From: Zancudomyces culisetae
Taxonomy: Eukaryota > Kickxellomycota > Harpellomycetes > Harpellales > Legeriomycetaceae
Assembly: GCA_001969505.1 (NCBI GenBank)
Contig: LSSK01000404.1
Coordinates: forward strand, 1-34,486
Length of the DNA: 34,486 bases
Direction of reading: 5' to 3'
The notes beneath the pieces are model-generated. The model was not told where the DNA came from. It worked only from the letters and a program-made list of their open reading frames with translations, and made no database searches. Within the stretch, counting starts at the first letter, position 1. Every line of letters begins with the position of its first letter. Both the position numbers and the translations under genes were made by a program. This document shows, piece after piece, positions 1 to 11,661 of this stretch.

Positions 1-1700
1 AACGAGAATAGTCAAATAACGTCATTTTAAATTGCCAAAAACAAAAGGATTTGTTGTGGATTACATAATAATCAGGTTTACTTTTTAGTAGGTAATCCCA
101 ATTGCGAAGTTGCAAATTAGTAATGGCTTTTTTTAACCATGAATCTGATGCTGTTTTCTATTTAGGCACTTTCAAAAAAGAACATAGTTAAACGCACGTA
201 TGTGAATAAACAAAGGCATTTCACTGATTTTTTTACATCTTAATATTTCACCGATACAAACGAAGCACCTGTTAGTTACATATTCAGTAAATTTGGCCAA
301 TTGTTTATTAAAATAATTACGTACCACAAATAGGATCAACAGAAAAACATACGGGTTCTCAAAACAATAGGTAATTTTTAACTATAATCAAAATAACAAG
401 CGAATGGCGGAAAAATACTAAATACACAGATATTCAAAAAGTTGGGCAAAACATCTAGCAAAATGGTTGGATTGTAGAACATTGAGTTTTGTCAATTAGG
501 GTGAAAGTTTTTTTTGAAAAAGCCAAAGATGTAGGGTATTTGAATATTTATTTTGGATAGTAATAAAAATATGTTGGTAGTAAAATGCCCACAAACGTAA
601 AGCAAATATCCATAACAACCTTTGGATGGATATTTATTGATGTCAACATACTTTAGGTGCTTTCTCATCTACACTATTTTTAAAGTTGGTGTTTTGAGGT
701 AAAAGCGGCACAAACTTTTTGAAAGCTGGTCAGTCCAGCTAGCCGATATTAATAAGTGCACGTTGGGCTAGTATCCTGTGTTTAACTAAAATACAAGGAT
801 GAAGGATGTGGATGGTTTAGAGTGCTGTTTATTGGTTTGCATAGTACCAGGTTTAAGTTGTATCGCAAAAGAGGCAAAGCCACAACGAATCCTTAAAAAT
901 GCTTGTATATAATAATAGTAGTGTGGTATATAATCTATACCTTTCTATATGATTGGTATATATGTGTGTGTAGTTATTTGACACTAACACGCGTGCTTAC
1001 AGATATTGGGCCAGGGAGTGTATTGTGTATGTTCAAACATTTGCAAGGCATGGTGATTCAAATGGTAACTTACACCCACTAGTAATGGCTAAGGAATTTG
1101 ACATTTCTCAAAATCTAATTACGCTTACCCCCAAGGACTTACTCGCACTAAGAAATACACATGAAGTTATGAACTATAATAAGTACAGCCTTTTCAGTAT
1201 AAAAATAACATGAAGGGCCTGGCTGTTCAGTTCACATATGTGTTAATGCAGCTAGAGAATCAGAGTGCTTGATAAATTCAATCTTTTTGTGGGAAATAAT
1301 GTATAAATCCTTCTAAATCGGCACATGTCTGCTTAATTATTTTATCAAGCTGAAAAAATAGGTGGTGAGGGTGTAGATTGGTATACGTTCAGTTTAGCCA
1401 TCCTGGTAATTAGAATTACAAATTCAAGTCAAAAAAAATATCTAAATAGCTGTGGATAATATGGAATGAGGCCAAAAAGTGAGCATAAACGAATCAAAGT
1501 GAAAAGGATTCAGGGCGAGAAATAAAATGTTGACAGCGTGAATAGAGGTTTCACGCTGAATACATATGCTTCGAAGAAAATTACAAGAAATTACTAATAT
1601 GTCTATCTACAAACTAAACATAAGCGTTATGATTAGATATGGTCCTAAATTACAAATAATTGCATTTGATAGGTAAAAAAATAATAGTGATATAAGGGCG

Positions 1701-1769
1701 AAAAAGGAGAAAGAGAGAAAAGAGAGAAAAGAGAGAAAAGAGAGAGAAGGAAAGAAAGGGAAAGGAAAA
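1701..1769. repeat. Purine-only microsatellite with three 9-bp units
   Basis: A stretch of A and G only. Inside it three perfect copies of GAGAGAAAA lie head to tail at 1713-1739, flanked by degenerate GAGA and AAAGG units. It could adopt triplex DNA. It lies far from any recognised gene. Confidence 0.8.
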
Positions 1770-2812
1770 TCTCTAAGCTAGTCAAGTACTCGTATTACCA
1801 CTAGAGCAATATATGCTGAGAACGGACCCCGTTCATTGTTCAATATCTCTTGTAGTTAACTCTTTTAGGAAATCTTAACATGTTAAAAACACTGGAACCT
1901 AGCATTAGTAATACATGGTTTTCTCATCACAATAACAGGGTTTTTAAAGGTTGAAGTACAGCAAGAGTGCATTGGTATCCTTTTAATTGAAGAGGGATAA
2001 TATTTAGAGCGAGTAGGAACCATCTATTAAATCACCAAGTGGGTGGGGGAGACAAAGATGATGAAACTCTTTCGAAAGTTTTGCAAAACAAAAAAAAAAC
2101 GAGGGTGGTATGACTTTGTATATTTTCTACTATGGTTGACGAATGAAATTACCCCTCGTTACATTTTGATTGACATGCACAAATAAGGCTAAATGTTTGT
2201 TGCCTGACCAATGATGGTTACAAAAGTAATTTATTTGTCAAGATTAGTGGATTAAATTACGCGATCCAAACTTGATGTATTTAGTTGTAAGAGGTATTGG
2301 CTAAGCAAGTTGTATTTCACGCATTTGCAATAAATTCAACGTGGTTTTGTAATAGAGATAGCTGGTTTCGAAAAGAAAGCTGAACAGGGAAAAAAAATGC
2401 AGTGGTAAAGGTCGGCGATGTAACCAAAATAGCCAATGAATGTTAGTTCGATCCAAATCCATCTTTTGTTTGTATGCCCCTTTTCAAATAATATTTGGCC
2501 CTAAACAAAGCTTTATGGGATCGGTATGCTTCAGTGGTCATGTTTGTATCATTAAATCGAGGACTGATTGTGAAAATTATCCCTGTTTCAAGTTAATTAA
2601 TAATGCTAACAAGTGGTCAAAATTTTTCATTTGGCTAATCTACCAATGGATTTTGGCGGACTAAAAAAGACGTATATGGATCTCCTCAGTAAATTCACCT
2701 TATACACGAAAAAAACACTAAACGGGAAAAAGCCGTCACTTATCACCAGCCTTTAGTAAACTGAGGTTGGAAAAACAAAGAAAGAAAAGAAGCCACTGCC
2801 GCCACAATCGCA

Positions 2813-2868
2813 ACCACAACCACAACCACAACAAAAACACACACACACACACACATGCATGCATGCAC
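2813..2868. repeat. CCACAA / (AC)9 / ATGC simple repeats
   Basis: Three consecutive simple repeats: CCACAA hexamers from about 2813, then nine AC dinucleotides (2837-2854), then ATGCATGCATGCAC (2855-2868). Alternating purine-pyrimidine of this kind can form Z-DNA. It sits 130 to 185 bases before the peptidase start codon, so it is probably in its promoter or leader. Confidence 0.8.
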
Positions 2869-2906
2869 AAAAAAATGAAGGATGGAAAGCTCAAGCAAAA
2901 AAAAAA

Positions 2907-2994
2907 GTATATATAGGATAACCAAAGATATGTCAATGGGAGAACCCAACTTCTTTAATTTTGATATCTACTAATAGCGCAACTTTCTTTTCAG
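2907..2994 (+). other. Possible 5'-UTR intron of the peptidase gene
   Basis: A polypyrimidine-rich acceptor (TTTCTTTTCAG) ends at 2994, three bases before the start codon, with a branch-point-like CTACTAAT at 2968-2975. The nearest fitting donor upstream is GTATAT at 2907, giving an 88-nt intron, the usual size in this window. The acceptor looks good; the donor is a guess. Confidence 0.4.
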
Positions 2995-2997
2995 AAA

Positions 2998-5109
2998 ATG
3001 AAGTTGAATTTCGTGTCAACACTGCTGCTCTGTGCAGTAGCAAATGCAGGACAATTTGATGCTCCACCAGCTGATCTTCCAGACTGGAGCAAAACGCAAC
3101 AATTCACACCCGATCACCTCGTAGCAGTTAAGCGCCTTGATGCATTGGCAGTTTCACCAGACAACAAATATGCCGCATATACTCAGTGGATGTTTAATAG
3201 AACTAGCAACAAAGTTGGAAGAAACATCAGGCTTATGAGTCTCAGCGGAGACTACCCAGCATCCGACCTGACTACCTTTGCCTTCGGTACATCTGATACA
3301 AGTCCAGTTTGGCTAGATGAAAACACTGTTGCATTCACCGCTGTCCGTGGATCTCCAGCTTCAAATATATTTACTGTTTCCCTGACTGACAAGAAGATCA
3401 GCCAAGTGTCAAACTACACTAACAGTGTAAGCAGTCTAGTGTATAGCGCAGCAGCAAAAAGAATTGCGTTTATCTCAGATGTTTACAAAGGTTTGGGTGT
3501 AGATGAATCTGCTGAAAAAGCAGAAGAAGAGAGCAATCTACCATACAGTGGTGTAGTCTATGATCATTTGTTTGTTCGCCACTGGGATACATATATTGGC
3601 AAAACAAGAGCCCAACTATTTACAGTTCCAATTGATGTCGTTGATGGTAAATACTCGGTTACCGGAAAACCAGTAAATCTTGTTGAGAAGTACGATGGCG
3701 CATGGGGACTGGAACCAAATACTGTTGTATTCTCTCCAGATGGTAAGAACGTTGCGTTTGACGCCAAGATCCCAGGAAGAGAAGAGGCATGGTCTACAAA
3801 GGCAGACATTTTTGTGGTTCCATCAGATGGCTCACAGGCTCCAGTAAGTTTGACTCCACAGAATCCAGGTGCCTGCTCAGCACCAGCATATTCACCAGAC
3901 GGCACACGCCTAGCATGGTTGCAAATGGTTACACCAGGATATGAATCTGACAGAAACAGAGTTATGATATATGACACAAAAGCCAACCAAGTCTCTGAAC
4001 TCGATATGGGATGGACATACAGCCCATCATCTGTTGCTTTCTCACAAGATAACAAGTCATTGTTTCACATTACAAACTACAGTGTTGATGATGCGCTTTT
4101 TAAGTATGACTTTGACACCAGAGCAAATACACAATTGACACAAGGAAGTTCTGTTTACATGATGTCACAAATCAGCTCAAACAACGTCATATTATTTGCA
4201 AACTCTCTGAGCTATCCAAACACATTGTTCAACCTCAATATTTCTAGCAAAGCCATGCAAAAGATCTCCACAGAAAACGATGCTTTGTTGGATCCATTGT
4301 ATCTATCAAACGCATACACATTCAAATTCAAGGGTAGTCTTGACGAAGACGTCGAGGGCATGATGATGTATCCATTCGGATATGACCCAACAAAGAAGTA
4401 TCCAGTAGCATTCCTCATTCACGGTGGTCCCCAATCCTCATGGGTCAGAGGGTGGAGCTACCGATGGAACCCAAATGTACATTCTAACCAGGGCTTCTTT
4501 GTAGTGGTCATCAACTTCCATGGCAGTACCGGATACGGACAAGCCTTTGTTGACTCAATTGCACGTAACTGGGGATCACACCCATACTTTGATCTAATGA
4601 AGGGTTTGGATTACTTCCTTGAGCAAGCTTGCGGTGCTGACCAAGACAGACAAGTTGCTTTGGGTGCATCATACGGTGGATATATGATCAATTGGATTCA
4701 TGGACATACTGACCGCTTCAAGGCACTTGTGAATCACGATGGTACCTTCAGTACTGTTTCATCATATTATTCTACTGAGGAGTTATACTTTATGGAGCAC
4801 GACCTTGGAACTCCATGGATCCCCGAGGAAAGAGCACAAATGGAACAGTACAATCCTGAACATTATGTAACCAACTGGAAAACACCTACACTGGTAGTTC
4901 ACTCTGAATTGGATTACCGTCTTCCAATCACTGAAGGATTGTCAACCTTCACTGCATTGCAGAGACAAGGAGTTCCATCCAAGTTGTTGTACTTCCCTGA
5001 TGAGAACCATTGGGTACTTCAGCCATTCAACTCGTTGAAATGGCACAACGAGGTTATCGGATGGATAGGCAAGTACACAAACACCACTGTCTGGCAATTG
5101 ACTCTTTAA
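2998..5109 (+). CDS. Secreted dipeptidyl-peptidase 5-like serine peptidase (S9C)
   Basis: A 703-residue, intron-free prolyl-oligopeptidase family enzyme of the DPP5 type, which cleaves dipeptides from the N-termini of peptides outside the cell. The first 17 or so residues are a signal peptide ending in ANA before GQF. Residues of about 40-430 form the blade-rich propeller, with repeated WxxDG and SPDG/SPDN turns. The alpha/beta-hydrolase domain follows from about 450, with the oxyanion-region HGGPQSSW. The catalytic triad is visible: Ser558 in GASYGGYM, Asp639 in SELDYRLP and His671 in DENHW. Several NxS/T sites fit glycosylation. Length matches fungal DPP5 (about 700 to 720). Codon use is clean and there is no truncation. 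The start is the first ATG, right after a good splice acceptor. No HDEL-type retention tail is present, so export is likely. Family call is firm; exact substrate is inferred. Confidence 0.93.
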   Translation: MKLNFVSTLLLCAVANAGQFDAPPADLPDWSKTQQFTPDHLVAVKRLDALAVSPDNKYAAYTQWMFNRTSNKVGRNIRLMSLSGDYPASDLTTFAFGTSDTSPVWLDENTVAFTAVRGSPASNIFTVSLTDKKISQVSNYTNSVSSLVYSAAAKRIAFISDVYKGLGVDESAEKAEEESNLPYSGVVYDHLFVRHWDTYIGKTRAQLFTVPIDVVDGKYSVTGKPVNLVEKYDGAWGLEPNTVVFSPDGKNVAFDAKIPGREEAWSTKADIFVVPSDGSQAPVSLTPQNPGACSAPAYSPDGTRLAWLQMVTPGYESDRNRVMIYDTKANQVSELDMGWTYSPSSVAFSQDNKSLFHITNYSVDDALFKYDFDTRANTQLTQGSSVYMMSQISSNNVILFANSLSYPNTLFNLNISSKAMQKISTENDALLDPLYLSNAYTFKFKGSLDEDVEGMMMYPFGYDPTKKYPVAFLIHGGPQSSWVRGWSYRWNPNVHSNQGFFVVVINFHGSTGYGQAFVDSIARNWGSHPYFDLMKGLDYFLEQACGADQDRQVALGASYGGYMINWIHGHTDRFKALVNHDGTFSTVSSYYSTEELYFMEHDLGTPWIPEERAQMEQYNPEHYVTNWKTPTLVVHSELDYRLPITEGLSTFTALQRQGVPSKLLYFPDENHWVLQPFNSLKWHNEVIGWIGKYTNTTVWQLTL

Positions 5110-5157
5110 TTTAACTGTTGTTTTCCACTTTCTTCCAGTATTAGAGTTTTAATTTTC

Positions 5158-5163
5158 AATAAA
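5158..5163 (+). terminator. Poly(A) signal of the peptidase gene
   Basis: A canonical AATAAA lies 49 bases after the stop codon, followed by a T-rich stretch, the usual arrangement for 3'-end formation. Confidence 0.55.
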
Positions 5164-5762
5164 CAGATTATGCAACATTGTCATGTCCATCACCATTTTT
5201 TTGCTTTAAAATTATTTCTTTTGAATCGGAGATTAAAATAAAAAAAGTGATAGTTTATTGGCATTTGATGGAGGCTATTTCGACGAAAGGTGGGGAAAGT
5301 CTTGAAGCGTGACTACCAGTGCTACGGGAAAAGAACAGTGTGATAAAAAGCGCCACTTCCTATAAGTCTTCCCATTTCCTCACCATTCTTCTCACTTCAT
5401 TCTCTTCCCCCCTTCACTTTTAAGTGCTTATTTCGACTATCTCAATATTTATTTATTTTTTAGTTAGTTATTGTAAAGTCAATTGTGAACCACTTGGAAG
5501 AAAATAACAATCAATAGACATTTAGTCCGGGGAGGAGGGAGGCCTTAGCTTTATTAAAACGGCAACCCACGCTCTTTCTTTGGTTTATTAGCCACACATA
5601 AAGAGCGAAAAGAAAATAATTTTAACTACTTTATTTTATGGTCGTCTTTTAGCCCTTTCTGTCGTTATCCGAATTTGCATTTTGTACATATTTAATAATT
5701 TGTAGTATACAAATAATAATCTTATTGCTGTAAATAAATCGAAAAGAAAAGATGTGTATTCT
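5164..5762. other. Intergenic: peptidase 3' end and channel promoter
   Basis: About 600 bases without an open frame. It has a pyrimidine-rich patch (near 5355-5420) and AT-rich sequence up to the channel start. I see no clear TATA box that decides a transcription start. Confidence 0.5.
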
Positions 5763-7542
5763 ATGACAATGGAAGAACAAACGGACTCTCAGAATTCTGG
5801 GACACAACACACAAGATGGTTAGCGATAGTAGGGAGCATTCTTGTTCCAATCAACATTTTGGGCTTTGTGATTACATTTAGTGGAACTAAGGGTTCTAAT
5901 GATGATTTAGGATGTAAGAAATATGCAACATCCCCTCAGTATATGTGTTTACGCCTCAAAGATGGGAATATGTAATCTAACCATTAACAACTACAAATTA
6001 TTTTTATTTTGATAGTTTTGCCAACACGTAAGAGCTCACTTTTTTTCTCTATTATACTTTTGTCTATCTTTGTCAAATATGAGCCAAAAAGAAATATGGC
6101 TCAACACATGAGAATTTGTGCACTAAATGGCAAATACGAATTTACTGAATACTTCTCCCAGCGGCTATTTCACTCAGGATAGTATTGTTTTCGTTTGTGT
6201 TCATCTCATTGATAACATCGGCTTTTCGAATAATGGAGTACAGGCTAATACTAACTACGACATTAACTATATTAACAAGCATGATTGAAGGTAAATCGAT
6301 TATCGTCTAAAAAATCTAACCCGAGTACTTGTTTTTGAAATAAAGAGCCAGGCGGAGTAGGGTGCGAAGGAAAAAATTCATAGTAGTTCTCATAAACAAT
6401 CATAATATCATAGGAGTATATGGGCTGGTCTTGATTGTAGTGCATTATAAAGATTTAAAGGCTTCAAGCAGTATGAAGGGGACAGCCGCGGCGGTAGTAA
6501 TAATTAATTTTGTCTTATCAATTATGGTAGCCATATTTTTCATTATGGATGCATACATCTCACGAAAGCACAAGGGTAGGCTATCAATAAATATATATCA
6601 CATATTTTGTGAGATACACTACATATCGATACCGTTTAAATGCTAGATGTATGTGAATATAAAAAAAATGTAGGAAGTGGCATCCCGTACATCTTTAAGC
6701 AATGGTTCATCAACATGTACATATTTTATGTGTGGGTAATGATCGGTGGTTTGCTATTCTGGGCGTTAGAGGGTCAACCACTTTATATTGGAGTATATTT
6801 CTCATTTGTGACTGCTGCAACGGTTGGATATGGGGACTATGTGCCGACATCATCAGCTTCGCGGACGGTATTTATGGTATGGACGATGGTGGCTCTGGTG
6901 TTATTAGCCAGCTATCTTATCTATTCCAACAGAATTGGCACTGTTTTTATAGAGATTGCACGAGAGAAAAGGATTAAAAGGATGCTCAGACAAAAAGAAA
7001 AGGTCTTGGCCATGTCCGAGGAGGAGAAAGATGTATTTTTGAGACAGTGGAAAAAGAGAAGGCATCTTGGTTTTGGTTATTTCACAGAAAAATTAAAGAC
7101 ATATAAAATTGCCAATACACGATCGCAACCTTGGGAGTTTAGTTCTTTTGAGGCACAGATGGACAAATACACACATTCTGTCGACAAGAAGGTGTCAAGT
7201 CTACGGAGGCGTGAGGCTGAGGTCACTTTTAAGACATTTATTCTTATTGTCCTTATTGTGATCTCGTTTTGGACCATGTCTGCATACTTCTACAGTGTCT
7301 TTGAACATGACACGGACAACTATTTTCTGTACTTTTGGGTTTATTTTATTACATTTACAACAATTGGGTATGGTGATACAACACTCAGCTCTAAGGCGTC
7401 GATTTTCTTTCTCTGTACTACAGGAATGTTTTCACTTACCACAGTTGGTGCTTTAATTGCCACAATGACCGAAAGTTTTCAGCGGTTCCTATGCAATAGA
7501 GTGCTACCTCGTAGACTTTATGATGATACTTATACAGCTTAG
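5763..7542 (+). CDS. TOK-type outward-rectifier K+ channel, spliced
   Basis: Two-pore-domain potassium channel of the fungal TOK1 family (eight membrane segments, plasma membrane, K+ efflux when depolarised). Both selectivity filters are intact: TVGYGD in exon 4 before YVP, and TIGYGD near the C-terminus. Exon model: 5763-5938, 6178-6290, 6414-6575 and 6674-7542, giving 439 residues. All splice phases agree, and the introns are GT-AG of 239, 123 and 98 nt. An alternative first part uses the donor at 5972 plus a 12-nt exon 6016-6027 and gives 454 residues. Segment 1 is LAIVGSILVPINILGFVITF; segments 2 to 4 lie in exons 2 and 3; segment 5 starts exon 4. A charged cytoplasmic linker rich in K, R and E separates the two pore modules. 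An in-frame GTG at 5754 is not used as start; ATG 5763 and ATG 5769 are both possible. Family call is firm, exon 1 to 2 junction uncertain. Confidence 0.85.
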
Positions 7543-8596
7543 ATTTTATTTTATTTTTTATATGAATACATGTATATTATCTATTTATTGATTTCTTTTT
7601 ATGATACAAAATTTGCCTATTCACTGCAATCCCAAAGGTCTTTTGTTTGGGCTTGTTATAAGCCAGATGGATCCTTGGAATAGAATCCATCTCTAGAAAA
7701 CACCCTTTATGCACGTAAATGAACAAAAAATGTTGTGCTGTGAAATAGTAAACCTTTCATTTTGGAGAGTAAACGATGATCATAATGATGGTGGTGGTGT
7801 GTCATAGAGCTGACTGACTTGGTAAGCCTGGAAAAGTTTTTGTAATGTGCGATTTAAAGTGTTGTAAAATATAGCACAAAAGTATTCCCATCTTCTCTAC
7901 AAGAAAAGTGCCAGCCAAAGCGAACAAAAAAAGAGAAGGAAACCAGGGATTACATAACATTGTTGTGGGATAGATAATCGAATTCGCATTTGTGATTTTG
8001 GATTGTATTTTATCCGTTAATTAATAACCAGTAAATAATTTAATTGACCTTTAATAATAAAATTCATATATTGTCCCAGCAATAGCATCATATTTATCCA
8101 AAATAAGCACACAATTAATATAATCAATTGCAACTAAATTCTATTAAAAGCCCATGCAAAATCATGAATATTATAATATTAAAAAATTCACAGATTCCAA
8201 GCTATAAAAAAACCATATTATTCGCAGACCTAAGTAAAGTTGAAGCTCACTGTCATTATAGTGTAACGTGAGTTTTTTAAAAAAGGAAATTAATCTAATA
8301 ATTGTAAACACAAAAAAAAAAGTTTTGGAATTGGGTTGTTACAATTTGAGCTTGTAGTCCAAGAAAGAACAATGTGAACCAGTCAAAATGAACCCTTTAC
8401 CTGTAGCTTTTTTTCACTTCAAAATTAAAAAGCGTAACAAAAAACAAACCTGGAATTATCAGAAGAAATGGACAAACTGAAAGAGCTCAAGAAATGTAGA
8501 ACATGAATGACTTTGAAAGCAATGACAGAAAAAATCTATAGTTTAAAGTGAAATGGAATACACATAAAAATACAATGCAAAGAGTAAAAGCAGTAA
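7543..8596. other. Intergenic between convergent channel and kinase genes
   Basis: About 1 kb of AT-rich DNA between two converging genes, expected to carry both 3' ends. No frame of interest and no RNA gene seen. A short GGTGGT run near 7790 is the only local repeat. Confidence 0.55.
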
Positions 8597-10069
8597 CTAC
8601 CAGAACTCGTTAGTGGTAGGGGGTGGGTGTGGATTATTGGGACGATAAAGAACGTGTTCTACGAGGTATTTCGGGTGGTAGTCAAAAACCGAATCAAAAT
8701 ACGGTGGTGGATTTTTAAAGTTTGGATGTATGGCGTACTCGGGATGCGCAAATAGCAAAGGTGAGGGTGAAAATGCGTGATTGGAGGAATGGTACTGGTA
8801 TTGATGATGAATGGGGGGAGTGTTACCTCCAGGGAAGCAGAAATTCTGAGAATGAAGAGGAAGAGGGGTTGGGGGTGTGGGTGTGGGTGTGGGTATTGGA
8901 TCAGCAATGAATTTCGTGCAAGACTTTACTAGAGCTTGGAGCTCAGATAATGTACAACGTTTAGAGGGATCGACCTCCAATACGCGACCAATGATATGAG
9001 CAAACATTGGGGTGGCATTTATAGCTTTATAGAGTGCTGTTTTGTCATGCAAAAAGCGACAGAAGAGGGAATCTGAGATATGGGCGCGATTCCATGGGTT
9101 ACGTCCAGTGGCGAGGTTTATTAGAATAACACCAAGTGCCCAAATATCATTAGTGGCGGTCGTATACGTAGATAGGCTTCCATCCAATCCGCCTTGACAT
9201 TCAGGACTCATGTAGTATGCCGAACCACACCCGATTTCGTTACTCCATGGCTTGTCGGTCGATAACCCAAAGTCAATAATCTTAACGTTGAGTTTGTCAT
9301 GCGTCAATAAAATATTTTCAGGTTTAAGGTCGCGATGATATACACCGTGGGCATGACAGTGTTCTACAGCACTGACAAGCTGTAAGAAAATGCGACGAAT
9401 CAGGTCGTCGTTTCCAATTATCCGGAATTGCGATTTGAAACTGTTTGAGATATTTTCGTATAAATCACCACCACCATCTGAGCAATCCTCCATCACGATA
9501 AATATCTGTTCATTGGTATGCAACACACGTTCAAGACGAATCACATTGGGATGGAATGGTATTTTTGTATACATCGAAATCTCTTGACTCAAGAGCCGTG
9601 CATCCATGTAGGTACCATCACCAATATCACGCCCCTGTCCCTGTCCCTGACCCTGTCCCTGCCACTGTCCTTCCATTTGCTGTTGTGGCTGACTTGGACG
9701 TCTATATCTTTCCTCATTTCTTGCAATTACTTTTACAGCATAAGTAGCCTTAGTCACTATATTTACCGCTTTGTATACCTCGCCGTAGGTTCCAACCCCT
9801 ACAAGCTTTACAAACTGAAGCGTCCCGTTGTCAATTGAATGGCCAACCATACCACCTGCTCGGTTCTTTCTATACTTTTGCTTTTGTTTGTTCTTCTCTC
9901 TTTCTCTTTCTATCTCTCTATCTCTATCTCTTTCTCTTTCTCTTTCCATCTCTCTTTGCCTCTGAGTTTGTATCCGCATTTGCGCCTGTGCTTGCGCCTG
10001 CATCTGTAGCTGCATCTGTAGCTGCATTTCTTTTTGTAGCAGCGGTGCTTCGTTTACATATGCGTTCAT
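8597..10069 (-). CDS. Ran1/Sks1-like Ser/Thr protein kinase
   Basis: A 490-residue kinase in one exon. The catalytic domain spans about residues 86-385: glycine loop GVGTYGEV (91-98), ATP lysine K113, helix-C glutamate E163, HRDLKPEN with D247, DFG with D266, and a GSAYYMSPE activation-segment end. The motif ALGVILINLATGRNPW is typical of the fungal Ran1/Pat1, Sks1 and Vhs1 group, kinases tied to nutrient response and to the switch between growth and meiosis. Low-complexity parts frame the domain: a Q/M-rich start (MQLQMQLQ), an ER/DR-rich basic-acidic stretch at residues 40-60, a GQ-repeat insert at about 134-147 between the lysine and helix C, and a PTPTP tail from about 391. The GQ and ER stretches are coded by hexamer repeats. 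The start ATG at 10069 precedes the Q-rich part; a start closer to the domain (M74) cannot be excluded. Function within the group is inferred. Confidence 0.88.
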   Translation of the reverse strand: MNAYVNEAPLLQKEMQLQMQLQMQAQAQAQMRIQTQRQREMERERERDRDREIEREREKNKQKQKYRKNRAGGMVGHSIDNGTLQFVKLVGVGTYGEVYKAVNIVTKATYAVKVIARNEERYRRPSQPQQQMEGQWQGQGQGQGQGRDIGDGTYMDARLLSQEISMYTKIPFHPNVIRLERVLHTNEQIFIVMEDCSDGGGDLYENISNSFKSQFRIIGNDDLIRRIFLQLVSAVEHCHAHGVYHRDLKPENILLTHDKLNVKIIDFGLSTDKPWSNEIGCGSAYYMSPECQGGLDGSLSTYTTATNDIWALGVILINLATGRNPWNRAHISDSLFCRFLHDKTALYKAINATPMFAHIIGRVLEVDPSKRCTLSELQALVKSCTKFIADPIPTPTPTPPTPLPLHSQNFCFPGGNTPPIHHQYQYHSSNHAFSPSPLLFAHPEYAIHPNFKNPPPYFDSVFDYHPKYLVEHVLYRPNNPHPPPTTNEFW

Positions 10070-11661
10070 TGTTACCTCCTGTGTTTATTCTTAACCATTA
10101 AAGGCTATTTATTTTGTATATCGTTCAAGTATTTCTTCAGAGTGAAGTTTTTACAACTATTTTACTTCCGTGCCCACTATTAGCAGTGTTCGTTCCACAG
10201 TATATTTACCAATAAGCAAAACTTTTTTTTTACTGTTGGGCTAGCCTATATTTTACTATGCTCTTATATATTATCAGTTTATTTATATTTTCTTTTTTCT
10301 TTCCGTTTGTCAACTTATACTATCTCCTCTGTGTGAGTTTAGCCGAGTATATTTATTAATATTTATTATTTTCATCAGCACAGAGCCCCTTTGGCCTCTT
10401 GCTCACTTTCGCACTTGTGGCCTTTTATCTTTACCGCTTTTCCCTTAAGTTTCCTCTTCGGTTATTTTGCTTCAGTATATTTATTATCTGGTGAATTAAA
10501 TTCTAGTACTAAAGCACTTTTGACAATGAAAAGCTGTCATGTATTCCAACAAAATAAGATAAACTTAACGTTTTGTTTTTCACTTTATCCTGTTTTTATG
10601 CTTTAAACTAGGTGTTGTATTTTTTTTTTTTGGTGTATACATTCACATCAGCAGTTTTGTCAATTACGATGAATTTTCTACAAAATATTTTGAAAACATA
10701 CATCAGCCCCCTCAGCTGCTATATATGTGAGTATGTATACCTAGTTACAATGAATGTATTTGTATTTGTGTGTATACCTTTCCCTACAAATTGTTCAAAA
10801 TTATTTTAAAACTGTAATTTTACTGGTAACACTAATGGCGGTACTGGTCTAAATTTTCAATATTTCTAAATTTGGCTTATTTTTTCACTTTGAAAATACC
10901 TGTAATTTCTCCTTATTTCACCTTTTTCAATAATTTCGCATGGTAAATTACCATCATCTAATAATTACCAAATCTCATTTTACAAACAAAAAAAAACTCT
11001 CAAAATAAATACGTAAGCTGTGTGTCATCGTGTGGTTTTGGTTTACATTTTCCGTAATTTATTATATGTATTTATTTATTTCCCAATATAAATTATCTGT
11101 TATACGTGTAAATGAATTTGTGTTTACTAGCGCTTTTCTTTAGTTCAAAATAGATAAACATAATAGATCCAGCGTGAACAATCTTCGTTTGTTTATTCCA
11201 CCATTTGACTAACTTATTTATTTATTCATTAATATCTGTTTTTATCTAACATGTTTTTAACAAAGGATTCCTCCACCTTGTGGGCTCCAAACCCACATTT
11301 TATCCTCATTCCCACTTCCACCCCCATTCTCAATCCCATACCCATTCTCACCGACAACACCACCTTGCCTTTTACCTATAAATATATTTTTCGTACACTT
11401 TTCTATTTATTTTTCAAGGTGTAGACAGGCTTTTGTCTATACTCCTGAGCCTACTCCAACAACCTGAACTATAAATGTAAATATCCTTCTCATTTGTAAA
11501 AAGTGGTTTTTTTGTTTTTGTCGAATTTGTATTCGATACGTCCATTTATTTGTTATTTGTGTGAATTTCACCAGTATCCCACTTTTTTTATAAAAAAAAG
11601 AAAAAAAAACAATCAAATGGAAGGTGTCTGGTGCTCTTATTTTTTTTGCAAATGCCTCTTA

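Larger units (their letters stand above)
1..2906. other. Noncoding stretch, no gene recognised
   Basis: AT-rich DNA with stop codons in all frames. The longest open stretches (about 60 to 75 codons near 1025-1213 and 2440-2664) show no family resemblance, and the first begins with GTG rather than ATG. I see a purine microsatellite near 1701-1769 and A-runs, but no tRNA, rRNA or transposon. Its last part must hold the promoter of the downstream peptidase gene. Confidence 0.6.

Noticed and set aside
726-742. Small inverted repeat AGCTGG-TCAGT-CCAGCT
   Set aside because: A six-base stem without context is expected by chance in a window of this size.
2436-2470. GTTCGATCC resembling a tRNA B-box
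   Set aside because: No A-box, anticodon stem or acceptor stem can be formed around it.
2440-2664. 74-codon open frame starting with ATG
   Set aside because: No likeness to any family, no splice partners that extend it, and composition like the flanking noncoding DNA.
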